From an uncultured Clostridia bacterium (lineage in GTDB: Bacteria > Bacillota > Clostridia > TANB77 > CAG-465): a stretch of 35,441 nucleotides of DNA. The stretch lies in contig CANPWO010000011.1 of the NCBI GenBank assembly GCA_947584535.1, forward strand, positions 1 to 35,441, given 5' to 3'. The notes beneath the pieces are model-generated. The model saw nothing but the letters and a program-made list of their open reading frames with translations. It made no database searches and had not been told where the DNA came from. This document shows, piece after piece, positions 8,335 to 17,017 of the stretch. Position 1 is the first letter of the stretch. Each line of letters begins with the position of its first letter. The position numbers were made by a program, and so were the translations under genes.

Positions 8335-9279
8335 TTACATCATATCTTTTTTCTTTAGCCATAACATTGCTAATATTGTAACAAGTATTGATACTATAAT
8401 AGCGCCCCAAAAGCCTACAACCCCTGTATTAAATGGGAATTTAACATTCATACCAAGTATTCCTGATATCATAGTAGGTAAAGCTATTAATACAGTAATT
8501 GATGTTAAATATTTCATAACAATATTTAGATTATTTGATACCATTGTTCCAAATATATCAACTATTCCATTTAATATTTCACTATATGTTTGTATCATCT
8601 CTATTGCCTGTCGATTTTCAATTAATGTATCTTCTAGTATATCTTCATCATCTTCATATAACTTTATTGACTTGCCTCTTTTTAGCTTTTCTAAAACAAC
8701 TTGATTACCTTTAACTGATGCATTAAAATATACCATACTTTTCTCAAATTTCATTATTTTCAAAAGTTCTTTGTTTCTCATTGTTTTTTCCATATGCGAT
8801 TCAAATTTTTCAAGATCAGCATTTATATATGTTAAGTATCTAATATAGTCTTGTGCTATATCATATAGTATTTGAAAAACAAATCTTGATTTCTTATCTG
8901 TATGTATTTGATAAGCTTTATCTCTATTAAGTATTCCTTTGATACAGTCAATTTCTTCTTGTGATACTGTTATAAATATATCATCTCTAACAAGTATCAT
9001 ACCTATAGGAAGCGTAGTATATACTTTTTCTCCTGATTTAAATTTTGTAAAAGGTGAGTCTACAACAATCAATACAGCATCATCTTCAACATCAATATGC
9101 GCTTTTTCAGCAATATCTAGAGGATATGTAAGCAATTGTTCTTCTATCCCAACTTTATCACATATATTTTTTATTTCTTCTTCTGTTGGTTTAACCATAT
9201 TTATCCAACAACCCTTAATAGGTTCTTTTATTACATCTAACTTTCCTGATACAGGATTTGTAATATATATATTTACCAC
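8335..9279 (-). CDS. corA: CorA-family magnesium/divalent cation transporter
   Basis: This 314-residue protein has a soluble N-terminal domain, a long helical stretch (about 130-250) and two C-terminal membrane helices. The family signature GMN occurs as ILGMNVKFPF at the end of the first helix, followed by a lysine-rich cytoplasmic tail. CorA forms pentameric channels for Mg2+ (or Co2+/Ni2+; the related ZntB moves Zn2+), so the exact ion cannot be read from sequence. Length is normal. A good promoter lies at 9302-9330, and the small CxxC protein follows in the same unit. Confidence 0.88.
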   Translation of the reverse strand: MVNIYITNPVSGKLDVIKEPIKGCWINMVKPTEEEIKNICDKVGIEEQLLTYPLDIAEKAHIDVEDDAVLIVVDSPFTKFKSGEKVYTTLPIGMILVRDDIFITVSQEEIDCIKGILNRDKAYQIHTDKKSRFVFQILYDIAQDYIRYLTYINADLEKFESHMEKTMRNKELLKIMKFEKSMVYFNASVKGNQVVLEKLKRGKSIKLYEDDEDILEDTLIENRQAIEMIQTYSEILNGIVDIFGTMVSNNLNIVMKYLTSITVLIALPTMISGILGMNVKFPFNTGVVGFWGAIIVSILVTILAMLWLKKKDMM

Positions 9280-9301
9280 TTAATCACTTCCTTCCATAAT
9301 T

Positions 9302-9330
9302 ATTTTATAATTAATAAACAAGTATGTCAA
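9302..9330 (-). promoter_or_regulatory. Promoter of the corA-like gene
   Basis: A perfect minus-strand TTGACA (9325-9330), a 17-base spacer and TAAAAT (9302-9307) lie about 25 bases upstream of the corA-like start codon. This makes a short leader and a strong vegetative promoter likely. Bases 9331-9513, up to the ypeB terminator, hold nothing else recognisable. Confidence 0.6.
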
Positions 9331-9513
9331 CAAATTTCCATTAAATGATTAAGAAATAATTAAAACATTATTTTAAATTTATCTTTATAATTTTATAACA
9401 AGCAAAAAAGAAATACATATATATCAAAACATAAGAAATGTGTAAAAAATATTACTTTTTTTGAAAAGATAATTATATAATGATTATTATAGTTTGTAAT
9501 TATAAAATGCATA

Positions 9514-9545
9514 GACGGTATTCATTACATCGTAAGAATACCGCC
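9514..9545 (-). terminator. Terminator overlapping the ypeB stop codon
   Basis: GACGGTATTC (9514-9523) pairs with GAATACCGCC (9536-9545), a 10-bp stem with one G-U pair and a 12-base loop. The ypeB stop at 9525-9527 lies inside the loop. Read on the minus strand the stem is followed by an AT-rich tract. It probably ends the sleB-ypeB transcript. Confidence 0.5.
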
Positions 9546-10914
9546 TTCAGTTTCAAGTATCAGTAATACTTGCTCTTCTTGACCTGTTTTTGCATTTATA
9601 TATATTAAAAATTCTCTTTCATCAATCTTACCTTTAAATTCATAAGTTAATACTTCATTTTTTGATTCTGTTGGTATTATAGCAAGATTTTCACTCATTA
9701 TATTAAGGTTTTTATTTAGTGCTTTTTTTGCTTCTTCTATTGATATAGTTGGAGTAATATCTTCCCTTTTTATATGGTTAAAAATATATCCTTGGCATTC
9801 TACAGAACACACTTCACCATTATCTAATGCTACTTTAACTTTAACTAAATCTGGATATAATACTACGTTATCTTGTATACCTGCATAGTTAATTATCGCA
9901 AAATTTTCTGTTTTTAAATAATAATTTTCTTTTACATCATTAATACCTATTTTATTTAAAAATTCAAGTCCGTTTAGTTTCTGCCTCCTCCATAGATATT
10001 TTTTCTTCATCTACTTTTCTATCACTTAACATCAAATACATTTTTCCATCTTTTTTAGTCATACTAATATCTCTTGAATTTTCTTCATTTTTTAATTTTA
10101 AATTAAAGTTATATAAATCTATTCTACCATTTGACTCTCCTTTATCTTCAATGTTTTCTATATTTTCATTTCCAAATATATTTATAATATTATTCTTTGC
10201 CTGTTCTTTTGTAACTTCATTATTTGTTAAGGATTTTGATGTTTGAGTAAGTAAATGATCTGAAAAAGCGCCGTCATATATTAACCCTTCATATTCTTGA
10301 AATGTTTTTCCTATCTTAGATATATTTGCAACTGTTGTTGCAACTTCTGTATTTTCAAGTTTTTCATCACTTACTTTTTCCAATTCATCCCATTTAATTC
10401 TTCCATTATTTAAGTCATCATATATATCGCTCATTACAGCACCTAATTCTTTGGAACTATCATATAACTTAGATATATTCGTATATTGTTCATCAGTTAT
10501 CTTTTTATCCTCTGAAGTTTGTTTTAAGAGAGTATAACAATAATCACTTAATTGTGTAAGATATTTTGAAGCATTTGCTTGACTTTCTTGATTACTTGGC
10601 AGTTCTTCTAAATTTTCTTTTGCAAGATTAGCTTGTTTCCATATACTTGCTAAAGTAGTAGAAGTCATTTTTGGAGTATTAGTTATTTGAAGCTTAGCAA
10701 GCTCTGTTTCTACATTACTTATATAACCTACCATATCATACATAGCCCTGTTATATTCATCTTGTGTTGCTTGTTTTTGTCTTTTAAATTGATTTGTCAT
10801 TTCTACTGCATATATACTAAAAGCACCAAATATCATAAAAATTATAACTGCAAGAGCTTTTTTATTTATTTTGTTTTTTATATCATTAACTTTCTTTTCA
10901 AATTTTTCTATCAT
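9525..10914 (-). pseudogene. ypeB: Germination protein YpeB, frameshifted
   Basis: YpeB is the partner that stabilises and localises the spore cortex-lytic enzyme SleB. The N-terminal part (10914 to about 9973) has a membrane anchor followed by the helical YpeB region (TLASIWKQANLAKENLEELP). The C-terminal part (to 9525) holds PepSY-type domains (ISIEEAKKALNKNL). The two lie in different frames. Removing one base at the CGG of 9970-9972 joins EEAETK to LEFLNKIGIN and gives 462 residues, normal for the family. The ATG at 10914 has AGGTGG upstream and overlaps the sleB end closely. It is either a real mutation or an assembly error; see the shared-signature finding. Confidence 0.8.
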
Positions 10915-10915
10915 A

Positions 10916-11458
10916 TCAACCACCTATTGCAAACCTATGATTACCAATTGTAGCTAAAGTTTTAAGTGAAAATAGCCATTTACTCTTTGTTGTTTTGGGA
11001 TTATAGAAAAAAAGTGCACCATTACTTGGATCAGAACCGCTTATTGCCTCTTGTGCCGCTTTGTATACTGTAGAGTCTTTATCTATTTTCTTGTTAAATT
11101 GGCCATCTTTTATACATGAAAATTGATTTTTTTGATATATCACACTTGATATTGTATTTGGAAACTCTGAGCTTTTCACTCTATTTAAAACTACCGCACC
11201 TACTGCTACTTGCCCTTGATATGGTTCTCCTCTTGCCTCACCATTTATAAGGCGAGCTAATAAATCTACCATATCACCTGTTGAAGCTTTATTTGTAGAA
11301 GTAGAACTTTGATCTGTTTTGGCTATTATATTATTTTTTATGCTTTCTATAATATATTTAAAACTTCCATTATAATTAAGAGAAATATATAACATACAAA
11401 ATAGAATTAAGCAAGAAAAAATGCATATTGTATACTTTTTGAAATTTTGCTTTATCAT
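10916..11458 (-). CDS. sleB: Spore cortex-lytic enzyme SleB (Hydrolase_2)
   Basis: A lytic transglycosylase-type hydrolase of spore cortex peptidoglycan, active in germination. The signature ARLINGEARGEPYQGQVAVG, with the catalytic Glu, is followed by GAVVLNRV, FPNTISSVIY and the C-terminal NHRFAIGG, so the catalytic domain is complete. The start at 11458 (MIKQNF) is chosen because GGAGG lies just upstream; an in-frame Met at 11497 lacks this. The N-terminus is a signal/anchor helix. At 180 residues it lacks the peptidoglycan-binding domain of Bacillus SleB. The gene ends within a few bases of ypeB, the usual pairing. Confidence 0.88.
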   Translation of the reverse strand: MIKQNFKKYTICIFSCLILFCMLYISLNYNGSFKYIIESIKNNIIAKTDQSSTSTNKASTGDMVDLLARLINGEARGEPYQGQVAVGAVVLNRVKSSEFPNTISSVIYQKNQFSCIKDGQFNKKIDKDSTVYKAAQEAISGSDPSNGALFFYNPKTTKSKWLFSLKTLATIGNHRFAIGG

Positions 11459-11646
11459 AATACCTCCAAAATTTAACATTACTAGTATTTTTTCCAAAAT
11501 TTCTGTTTATATACAATATGTATTTAATTTTAAACTTTTTAATTTTTTTACTTTAATAATTTTAATGTTATTGCCTCTTTATATTTATTGCTTAAAGATA
11601 AAAATCACATTTTTTAAAAAAAGTTATCCACATTTATCACATTTTT

Positions 11647-11898
11647 TTAAAAAATATAATGTAAAATAACAAGTACAATAACTCCAGGCAGTCCAAGGAG
11701 TCCTGAAACAAGTGCAGTAACCGCATTAAATGGAATACTTAAACCAATATATGAACCAAATACATTTACAAGTAATATCATTAAAAGCCCTAATCCAATA
11801 TTAAGCAAGAGCTTTAAGATTTTTTTAAGTGGCCATGCAAGAATTCTTGCAACAATTATAACGGCTATAATACAAAGTATCAAAATTATATATTGCAT
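11647..11898 (-). CDS. bofA: BofA family sigma-K processing regulator
   Basis: An 83-residue protein that is almost entirely hydrophobic, with helices near 3-20 and 30-80 and the typical ending SGLLGLPGVIVLVIL. BofA inhibits the SpoIVFB intramembrane protease that matures pro-sigma-K in the mother cell. Length and motif fit the family. GGAGGTAGATAT precedes the ATG. It lies next to sleB, so this is a small sporulation cluster. SpoIVFB itself is not in the window. Confidence 0.8.
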   Translation of the reverse strand: MQYIILILCIIAVIIVARILAWPLKKILKLLLNIGLGLLMILLVNVFGSYIGLSIPFNAVTALVSGLLGLPGVIVLVILHYIF

Positions 11899-12056
11899 AT
11901 ATCTACCTCCAAATTACTATTTCTAATATAATTATACTTGTCTATATTATATTTATGATTATTTTTATATATTTTTTCGGTAATTTTTTGTATATACTAT
12001 CATATAATATATTATACAAAAAAATATATAAAATATCTTAGATTGGAGGTATGACT

Positions 12057-12401
12057 ATGACTAAGCATTACTATGATAGTGTAATTAATATTCCTAATGG
12101 CTCCTTTATAGGTATAAAAAATGGACGGTATGATTTTTTATACAGAGATAAGGTAATTTTAGCAGATTGTGATAACTTTTCATATATAGCTGGAAAAATT
12201 GTAGCTTTCAAGAAAGAAAACAAAGTTATAGTTTTTTCAATGCATATAGTAAATGAAGGTAATAACAAAACTGTAGAAAAGTTACTTGAATTTTCATCTT
12301 TTTCAAAAGTAGCTTACGGTAAAATCATCTGTGAAAGAAATACCTATTTAATTGATAGCAATTGCCAAATCAAGTATTCTGAAAGGAGTCATATTAATTA
12401 A
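12057..12401 (+). CDS. Small protein of unknown function
   Basis: About 114 residues with no recognised family. The predicted strands (FIGIKNGRYDFLYRDKVILAD, KVIVFSMHIV) suggest a compact beta-rich cytoplasmic protein without signal or membrane segment. The ATG at 12057 is preferred over the one at 12051, which sits immediately after GGAGGT and is too close. The gene ends at a strong terminator shared with the converging kinase-like gene. Confidence 0.6.
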   Translation: MTKHYYDSVINIPNGSFIGIKNGRYDFLYRDKVILADCDNFSYIAGKIVAFKKENKVIVFSMHIVNEGNNKTVEKLLEFSSFSKVAYGKIICERNTYLIDSNCQIKYSERSHIN

Positions 12402-12418
12402 ACTATGAAAAGAAAAAA

Positions 12419-12450
12419 CACGATAAATCTAGTTTTTAAGATTTATCGTG
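12419..12450. terminator. Bidirectional terminator between converging genes
   Basis: CACGATAAATCT (12419-12430) and AGATTTATCGTG (12439-12450) form a perfect 12-bp stem with an 8-base loop. It is flanked by A-runs on the left and T-runs on the right, so it can stop transcription in both directions. Confidence 0.8.
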
Positions 12451-12455
12451 CTTTT

Positions 12456-13406
12456 TTAAAACCAATCAAATTTGTAATCAATAAAATAATTAGTACTATC
12501 AAATGTACCTTTAAATCTACTGAAAGTATATATAATTTGTTCTAAATTTTCTGGGAATCGGTTTAATCTTAATAAAAATTCATATATCATTGTAAACGCA
12601 AGTTGTTTATGAAATGTATCTGGTATTTTATTTTCAAATAATTGGTTATATATACCTCTATATACAGTTCTTTCATTTCCATCCTCTTTACTGCAAATTC
12701 CATGCCAAAAATTTCCTCTAAAATTTAATACTCTATAACTTATTTTTCCTCCGTCTGTATCAATTAAATAAGGGATATCATTTTTTACTATTATATTATT
12801 TAAATTTATATCGCCATGTATAAATATCCTATCTTGTGATATAACATATTGTTTTAAATTATTTACACTCATAAATAATTTATCTAAATTTATATAAGGA
12901 AGCATATCACTTTCACTATATTTATCATAAAACTCTTTTATCTTTATTGTATCTTCTATTAATTTTGCTAGTTTAACTTCAATATCTTCTATATCAAGAT
13001 TTATTTTTCTAACATCTATATTATTAAATTTATTAAGTTCATTACCAACTAAAGAGCCAAGTTTATCTAGTTTAGATTTACTAATTTCATCTGATCTTGC
13101 CACATTTAGTAAAGTTCTACCATCTATATATTCATAAATTGTATAAGTTCTATCTATTTTATCTATATACCCCAAATCTTGTATTTTAGCTGTTTTAACG
13201 CAGTTTTTTTCATATATTTCATCGATTTCTTTTAAAGAATTTATCCTATTTCCTTTGTATAACTTAAGAAAATATTTATTGTTATATCTATCAAGTAATA
13301 TATATCTATATGCAGATGAATGCCCACTTAAATCCTCTTTAACATCAACGTATTTATTAAAGTTTGGTATTACAGAATATAACATATCAATATTTATTTT
13401 ACACAT
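12456..13406 (-). CDS. APH/choline-kinase-like phosphotransferase
   Basis: This 316-residue protein has the aminoglycoside-phosphotransferase fold. An N-lobe strand pair carries a likely ATP-binding Lys (NKYFLKLYKGN). The catalytic loop FIHGDINLNN sits near 205-214 and the metal-binding YLIDTDGG near 221-228. The family phosphorylates small molecules such as antibiotics, choline or sugars, and also includes the spore-coat CotS group. The substrate cannot be read from sequence, and the sporulation genes nearby make a CotS-like role only a guess. It stands alone, with AAAGGG upstream of the start. Confidence 0.7.
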   Translation of the reverse strand: MCKINIDMLYSVIPNFNKYVDVKEDLSGHSSAYRYILLDRYNNKYFLKLYKGNRINSLKEIDEIYEKNCVKTAKIQDLGYIDKIDRTYTIYEYIDGRTLLNVARSDEISKSKLDKLGSLVGNELNKFNNIDVRKINLDIEDIEVKLAKLIEDTIKIKEFYDKYSESDMLPYINLDKLFMSVNNLKQYVISQDRIFIHGDINLNNIIVKNDIPYLIDTDGGKISYRVLNFRGNFWHGICSKEDGNERTVYRGIYNQLFENKIPDTFHKQLAFTMIYEFLLRLNRFPENLEQIIYTFSRFKGTFDSTNYFIDYKFDWF

Positions 13407-13438
13407 TTATATTTTTTTCCCTTTCAAAAATATCATAA

Positions 13439-13463
13439 AGAGTGCTAAAATATTCAGCACTCT
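13439..13463 (-). terminator. Terminator of the frr-cdsA-rseP operon
   Basis: AGAGTGCT (13439-13446) and AGCACTCT (13456-13463) form a perfect 8-bp stem with a 9-base loop, located 17 bases after the rseP stop. On the minus strand a T-rich tract follows. Confidence 0.65.
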
Positions 13464-13479
13464 ATAATTTTATATAATC

Positions 13480-14733
13480 CTATATAATTCTTACTATATC
13501 GTTATATGTAACAAATAGTGTAAGTAACAAAAGTAATGCAAACCCAATATATGAAATTATTGCTTCAACTTTTATTGGTACTTTCTTTCTTGTTATTGTT
13601 TCAATTAATACTATAACAATTTTTCCTCCATCAAGTGGTGGAAATGGCATAATATTTGCTACGCCAACTGCCAAACTTATTATTCCAAGTAAATTTAAGA
13701 ATGAAAGTAGTCCTTCAGTTTTTGATACAACTTCTCCAATTCCTACTATTCCAGACATTTCATTTACACTTACCTGTCCTCTAAATAAGTCAACATATGA
13801 TCCAACTATATTTACAAAATTATTTTTTGCAGAAAGCACAGCATAGTATAAACTTGGTTTAACTTTCTCAGTTTCAAAGTTTCCTAAGTTAAATTGTCTT
13901 TGAGAATTTGGAGTTATATCTTTTTCAATTGTTTCTGATCCTCTAACAATAGTAAATTTAAGACTATTTCCAGCATTTTGTTTAACTATATTTATAACAT
14001 CATATGAGTTATTTGTATCTACACCGTTAATTTTAATTATTTTATCCCCTGCTTTAAGTCCTGCACTAACAGCAGCACCTCCTGAAGCAACCATTTCAAT
14101 TTCATTGGAAATATCAATATTATTAGGATCTACCAAGAATGATACTCCAATATATCCTATATTTGTAACAGCATCTTTAACTATTGCTTTATTTTTTTTG
14201 CCATCTCTTATATATTCAATTTCAACATCATTTGGTAAATCTGATCTTTTAGACATTAAATCATCACTTAAATTTACTTTATTGCCATTTACTGAATATA
14301 TCTCATCTCCTACTTGTATACCAGCTTTTGCAAGCACTGAGCTTTCATCTAAATTAGTAATTTTTGTATTAAATGTACTAGTAGCAAACCCAATCCCTAT
14401 AAAAATTACAGCTGCAAGAATTGCATTAAAGAAAACACCTGCAAGTAATACAATTATTTTTTCTAAAGCGTTCTTGTTTGCAAAAGAATCTTCTCTATCA
14501 GAATCTCCATCTTCTCCTTCTATAGCACAATATCCACCAAGTGGAATCCATCTTAAAGAATACATTGTACCTTTAAATTCTTTCTGTACTATCTTAGGTC
14601 CAAAACCAATAGAGAACTCATTTACTCCCATTTTAAAAAGTTTGGCAAATAAAAAATGTCCAAACTCATGTATAGTTGCAACTACACCTAAAATTATCAA
14701 TAACTTTAATATAGTAATTAAAAAAGCTACCAA
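13480..14733 (-). CDS. rseP: Site-2 intramembrane metalloprotease RseP/RasP
   Basis: A membrane zinc protease of the M50 family that cleaves anti-sigma factors and leftover signal peptides within the membrane. The zinc motif HEFGH sits near residue 23, and the third ligand region NIMPFPPLDGG near 365. Two PDZ domains lie between (around VLAKAGIQVGDEIYSVNG and AAVSAGLKAGDKIIKING), where many Gram-positive homologs have one. Four membrane segments are visible and length is normal at 417. It starts at TTG, preceded by AAGGAGG at good spacing. It is last in the operon after cdsA. Confidence 0.92.
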   Translation of the reverse strand: MVAFLITILKLLIILGVVATIHEFGHFLFAKLFKMGVNEFSIGFGPKIVQKEFKGTMYSLRWIPLGGYCAIEGEDGDSDREDSFANKNALEKIIVLLAGVFFNAILAAVIFIGIGFATSTFNTKITNLDESSVLAKAGIQVGDEIYSVNGNKVNLSDDLMSKRSDLPNDVEIEYIRDGKKNKAIVKDAVTNIGYIGVSFLVDPNNIDISNEIEMVASGGAAVSAGLKAGDKIIKINGVDTNNSYDVINIVKQNAGNSLKFTIVRGSETIEKDITPNSQRQFNLGNFETEKVKPSLYYAVLSAKNNFVNIVGSYVDLFRGQVSVNEMSGIVGIGEVVSKTEGLLSFLNLLGIISLAVGVANIMPFPPLDGGKIVIVLIETITRKKVPIKVEAIISYIGFALLLLLTLFVTYNDIVRII

Positions 14734-14750
14734 ACTTATTCCTCCTTAAA

Positions 14751-15569
14751 TTATAGTCCCATATATACTTTAAATATAATGTATATAACTGGTGCGACAA
14801 ACATCATACTATCTAATCTATCAAGTATACCACCATGTCCTGGCATAAGTGAGCCAAAGTCTTTTATTTTACAAAATCTTTTTATAGCAGAAGCTGTTAA
14901 ATCTCCAAATTGTCCAACTATAGCGATTATGACTCCACTAAATATTGCAAGATACATATTTATATCTAAACTATAATAATTATTTGCAATTAGAGTTATT
15001 ACAATATATGCTATAACAACTGCTACAATACCAGCTATTGATCCCTCAACAGTCTTATTTGGACTTATATCCGGACATAATTTTCTTTTTCCAAATTTAG
15101 AGCCTATAAAATATGCCGCTATATCAGATGCAAAAGCACCAAGTATCACATACCATATAAGTAACCTACCATTTTCCATCATAAGTATAAGCTTTATAAA
15201 TGAAAACATAAATGGTATTAATACTAATGAAAAACAAGTAATCATTACATCTATAATATTAAACTTAAGATTTGTAAGAATTGCATAAGAAAAAATACAT
15301 ATCAAAATTGCAGGAAGTGCTATTCTAATACAAAGTATTTTATCTGCATTTTCTACAAGTCCACCCATTGAAAACAATGTTAAACATCCTAAATACCCAA
15401 TCCATGAAATAGGATTATAACCAGCTGTTTTAAATGCTTTGTTATATTCATAAACACCTATCAAAGATATAGCTATTACAACTAAGGTATCTACAATTGG
15501 AATATTTACAATTAATATAGCTGCAAGGAATATAGAATATATTAGTCCTGTAATTAATCTAGTTTTCAC
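14751..15569 (-). CDS. cdsA: Phosphatidate cytidylyltransferase CdsA
   Basis: Makes CDP-diacylglycerol from CTP and phosphatidic acid, the precursor of phosphatidylglycerol and cardiolipin. This 272-residue polytopic membrane protein has the C-terminal signature as KRFCKIKDFGSLMPGHGGI followed by LDRLDSMMF. The start is GTG with AAGGA eight bases upstream. It lies between frr and rseP; the usual uppS (upstream) and dxr (downstream) genes are absent here. Confidence 0.92.
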   Translation of the reverse strand: MKTRLITGLIYSIFLAAILIVNIPIVDTLVVIAISLIGVYEYNKAFKTAGYNPISWIGYLGCLTLFSMGGLVENADKILCIRIALPAILICIFSYAILTNLKFNIIDVMITCFSLVLIPFMFSFIKLILMMENGRLLIWYVILGAFASDIAAYFIGSKFGKRKLCPDISPNKTVEGSIAGIVAVVIAYIVITLIANNYYSLDINMYLAIFSGVIIAIVGQFGDLTASAIKRFCKIKDFGSLMPGHGGILDRLDSMMFVAPVIYIIFKVYMGL

Positions 15570-15585
15570 GACACCAATCCTTTTC

Positions 15586-16134
15586 TTAAACTTCCATTAT
15601 CTCTTTTTCTTTTTCAGAAATAATACTTTCAATATTTGAAATATACTTATCTGTTATCTTCTGTATTTTATCTTCATAATCTTTCTGATCATCTTCTGTT
15701 ATTTCTGATGCTTTTTGTTTAGCTTTTACTTCATCCATTGCATCTCTTCTTGAATTTCTAATAGCAACTTTTGCTTCTTCTCCTAAAGATTTTACTTGTT
15801 TAGAAAGTTCCCTTCTTCTATCTTCAGTTAACTCTGGAAAAACAAGTCTTATAGCATTTCCATCATTTATTGGATTAACACCAAGATCTGCTTTTTGAAT
15901 TGCTTTTTCTACTGCTATAACCATAGATCTGTCCCAAGGTGTAACAAGTATTTGTCTTGCTTCTGGCACAGATATAGTACCTACTTGATTAAGAGGAGTA
16001 GCAACTCCATAATAATCAACTTCAACTTTATTAAGTATAGCTGGATTTGCTCTACCAGCTCTAATGTTAGCAAGTTCTTCCTTTAAATAATCTATAGATT
16101 TAATCATTTTTTCTTCTAATATATCAAAATCCAT
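15586..16134 (-). CDS. frr: Ribosome recycling factor
   Basis: Splits post-termination ribosomes together with EF-G. Length 182 is normal. The family sequence is plain: LANIRAGRANPAIL, the VEVDYYGVATPLNQVG stretch, TEDRRRELSKQVK and EAKVAIRNSRRDA. AGGGGG precedes the ATG at good spacing. It is first of the group frr-cdsA-rseP, with 16 bases to cdsA. Confidence 0.96.
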   Translation of the reverse strand: MDFDILEEKMIKSIDYLKEELANIRAGRANPAILNKVEVDYYGVATPLNQVGTISVPEARQILVTPWDRSMVIAVEKAIQKADLGVNPINDGNAIRLVFPELTEDRRRELSKQVKSLGEEAKVAIRNSRRDAMDEVKAKQKASEITEDDQKDYEDKIQKITDKYISNIESIISEKEKEIMEV

Positions 16135-16258
16135 TAAAATTTCCCCCTTGAAAACTTATATTACTATTATACATCAAATTAGAAAAAAAGCAAGATTAAA
16201 AGCTAGAAAAAGCAATTTATTTAAGTATCTTCATTTATTTCTCATTTTTTTACAAAAT

Positions 16259-16297
16259 ATGCTATTTTATATAAAATGCAATTTAATAAAATAGCAT
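16259..16297. repeat. 12-bp perfect hairpin upstream of frr
   Basis: ATGCTATTTTAT (16259-16270) and ATAAAATAGCAT (16286-16297) are exact reverse complements with a 15-base loop. Read on the minus strand the stem is followed by ATTTTGT, so it may act as a weak terminator for the Nudix gene. Its location upstream of frr also allows a leader-RNA role. Confidence 0.5.
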
Positions 16298-16304
16298 AAA
16301 TCAT

Positions 16305-16362
16305 GAACTCTACCTATTAAAGTATACACTATTTTTTGTGCCTACTTTAAGTGATAGAGTTC
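16305..16362. repeat. 19-bp imperfect inverted repeat after the Nudix gene
   Basis: Bases 16305-16323 and 16344-16362 pair over 19 positions with three or four mismatches, with GAACTCTA and TAGAGTTC at the ends and TTAAAGT/ACTTTAA inside. It begins ten bases past the Nudix stop codon. No strong U-tract follows on the minus strand, so I call it an inverted repeat, possibly a terminator working with the hairpin at 16259-16297. Confidence 0.5.
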
Positions 16363-16371
16363 AATATTCTT

Positions 16372-16887
16372 TTATATGTTTTTTAATTTTTCAAAAAGAC
16401 TTATTCTTCTTTCTCCAAATACAGTTGGATTATCTTTAGATTTTATCATATCTATTATTTTATCAATATCAAACCATTTTACTTCAGATAATTCCTCTTT
16501 TTGAATAATAAAATCCTTTTCATCCAAGTTTGATTTAGTATAATAATAATAAGTAATGTGTGAATTTGAATCTCTTATTGTAAATTCTCTTTCTGAAAAT
16601 GGCTTTAAGTCATTTATAGTAATATCTATACCAACTTCTTCTTTTAATTCTCTTAAAGCTGCTGACTCTAAACTTTCTCCTGCATCTACATGTCCAGCAC
16701 ATAAAGCCCATTTATTTGGATTAAATCTTTTACTCGCACTTCTTTTTTGAAGTAAAACTTGTTTCTTATCATTAATTATAAAAATTGCAATTTCATTATG
16801 CAATAAATTTTTATCATGTGCCTCTTCTCTATCCATGATTTGTCCTGTAAAATTTCCATCTTTGTCAACTATTTCTAATAATTCCAT
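16372..16887 (-). CDS. Nudix hydrolase
   Basis: About 171 residues with a complete Nudix box: GHVDAGESLESAALRE followed by LKEEVGI (near 71-93). These enzymes hydrolyse nucleoside diphosphates linked to another moiety. The N-terminus (MELLEIVDKDGNFTG) resembles the isopentenyl-diphosphate isomerase-like Nudix group common in Bacillota, but substrate cannot be assigned. The ATG at 16887 is chosen because GGGAGAG precedes it; an upstream Met at 16908 would place the ribosome site inside the gene. Confidence 0.85.
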   Translation of the reverse strand: MELLEIVDKDGNFTGQIMDREEAHDKNLLHNEIAIFIINDKKQVLLQKRSASKRFNPNKWALCAGHVDAGESLESAALRELKEEVGIDITINDLKPFSEREFTIRDSNSHITYYYYTKSNLDEKDFIIQKEELSEVKWFDIDKIIDMIKSKDNPTVFGERRISLFEKLKNI

Positions 16888-17017
16888 AAAATTTATCTCT
16901 CCCTTCAAATATTTCTTTTAACCCTTTTTATAAAAGTTTTAAATTTTTATCTTCTAATTTATTTTCTTTTTACTTAAATTTTATAGTTAAATTAATTCGT
17001 AAATTTAATTTATCATT

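Noticed and set aside
11624-11632. A perfect DnaA-box sequence, TTATCCACA
   Set aside because: A single nine-base match in AT-rich sequence without other boxes, dnaA/dnaN or an unwinding element is expected by chance. Not an origin.
16988-17012. Inverted repeat TAAATTAA/TTAATTTA after topB
   Set aside because: The 8-bp stem is made only of A-T pairs without a following U-tract; too weak to call a terminator.
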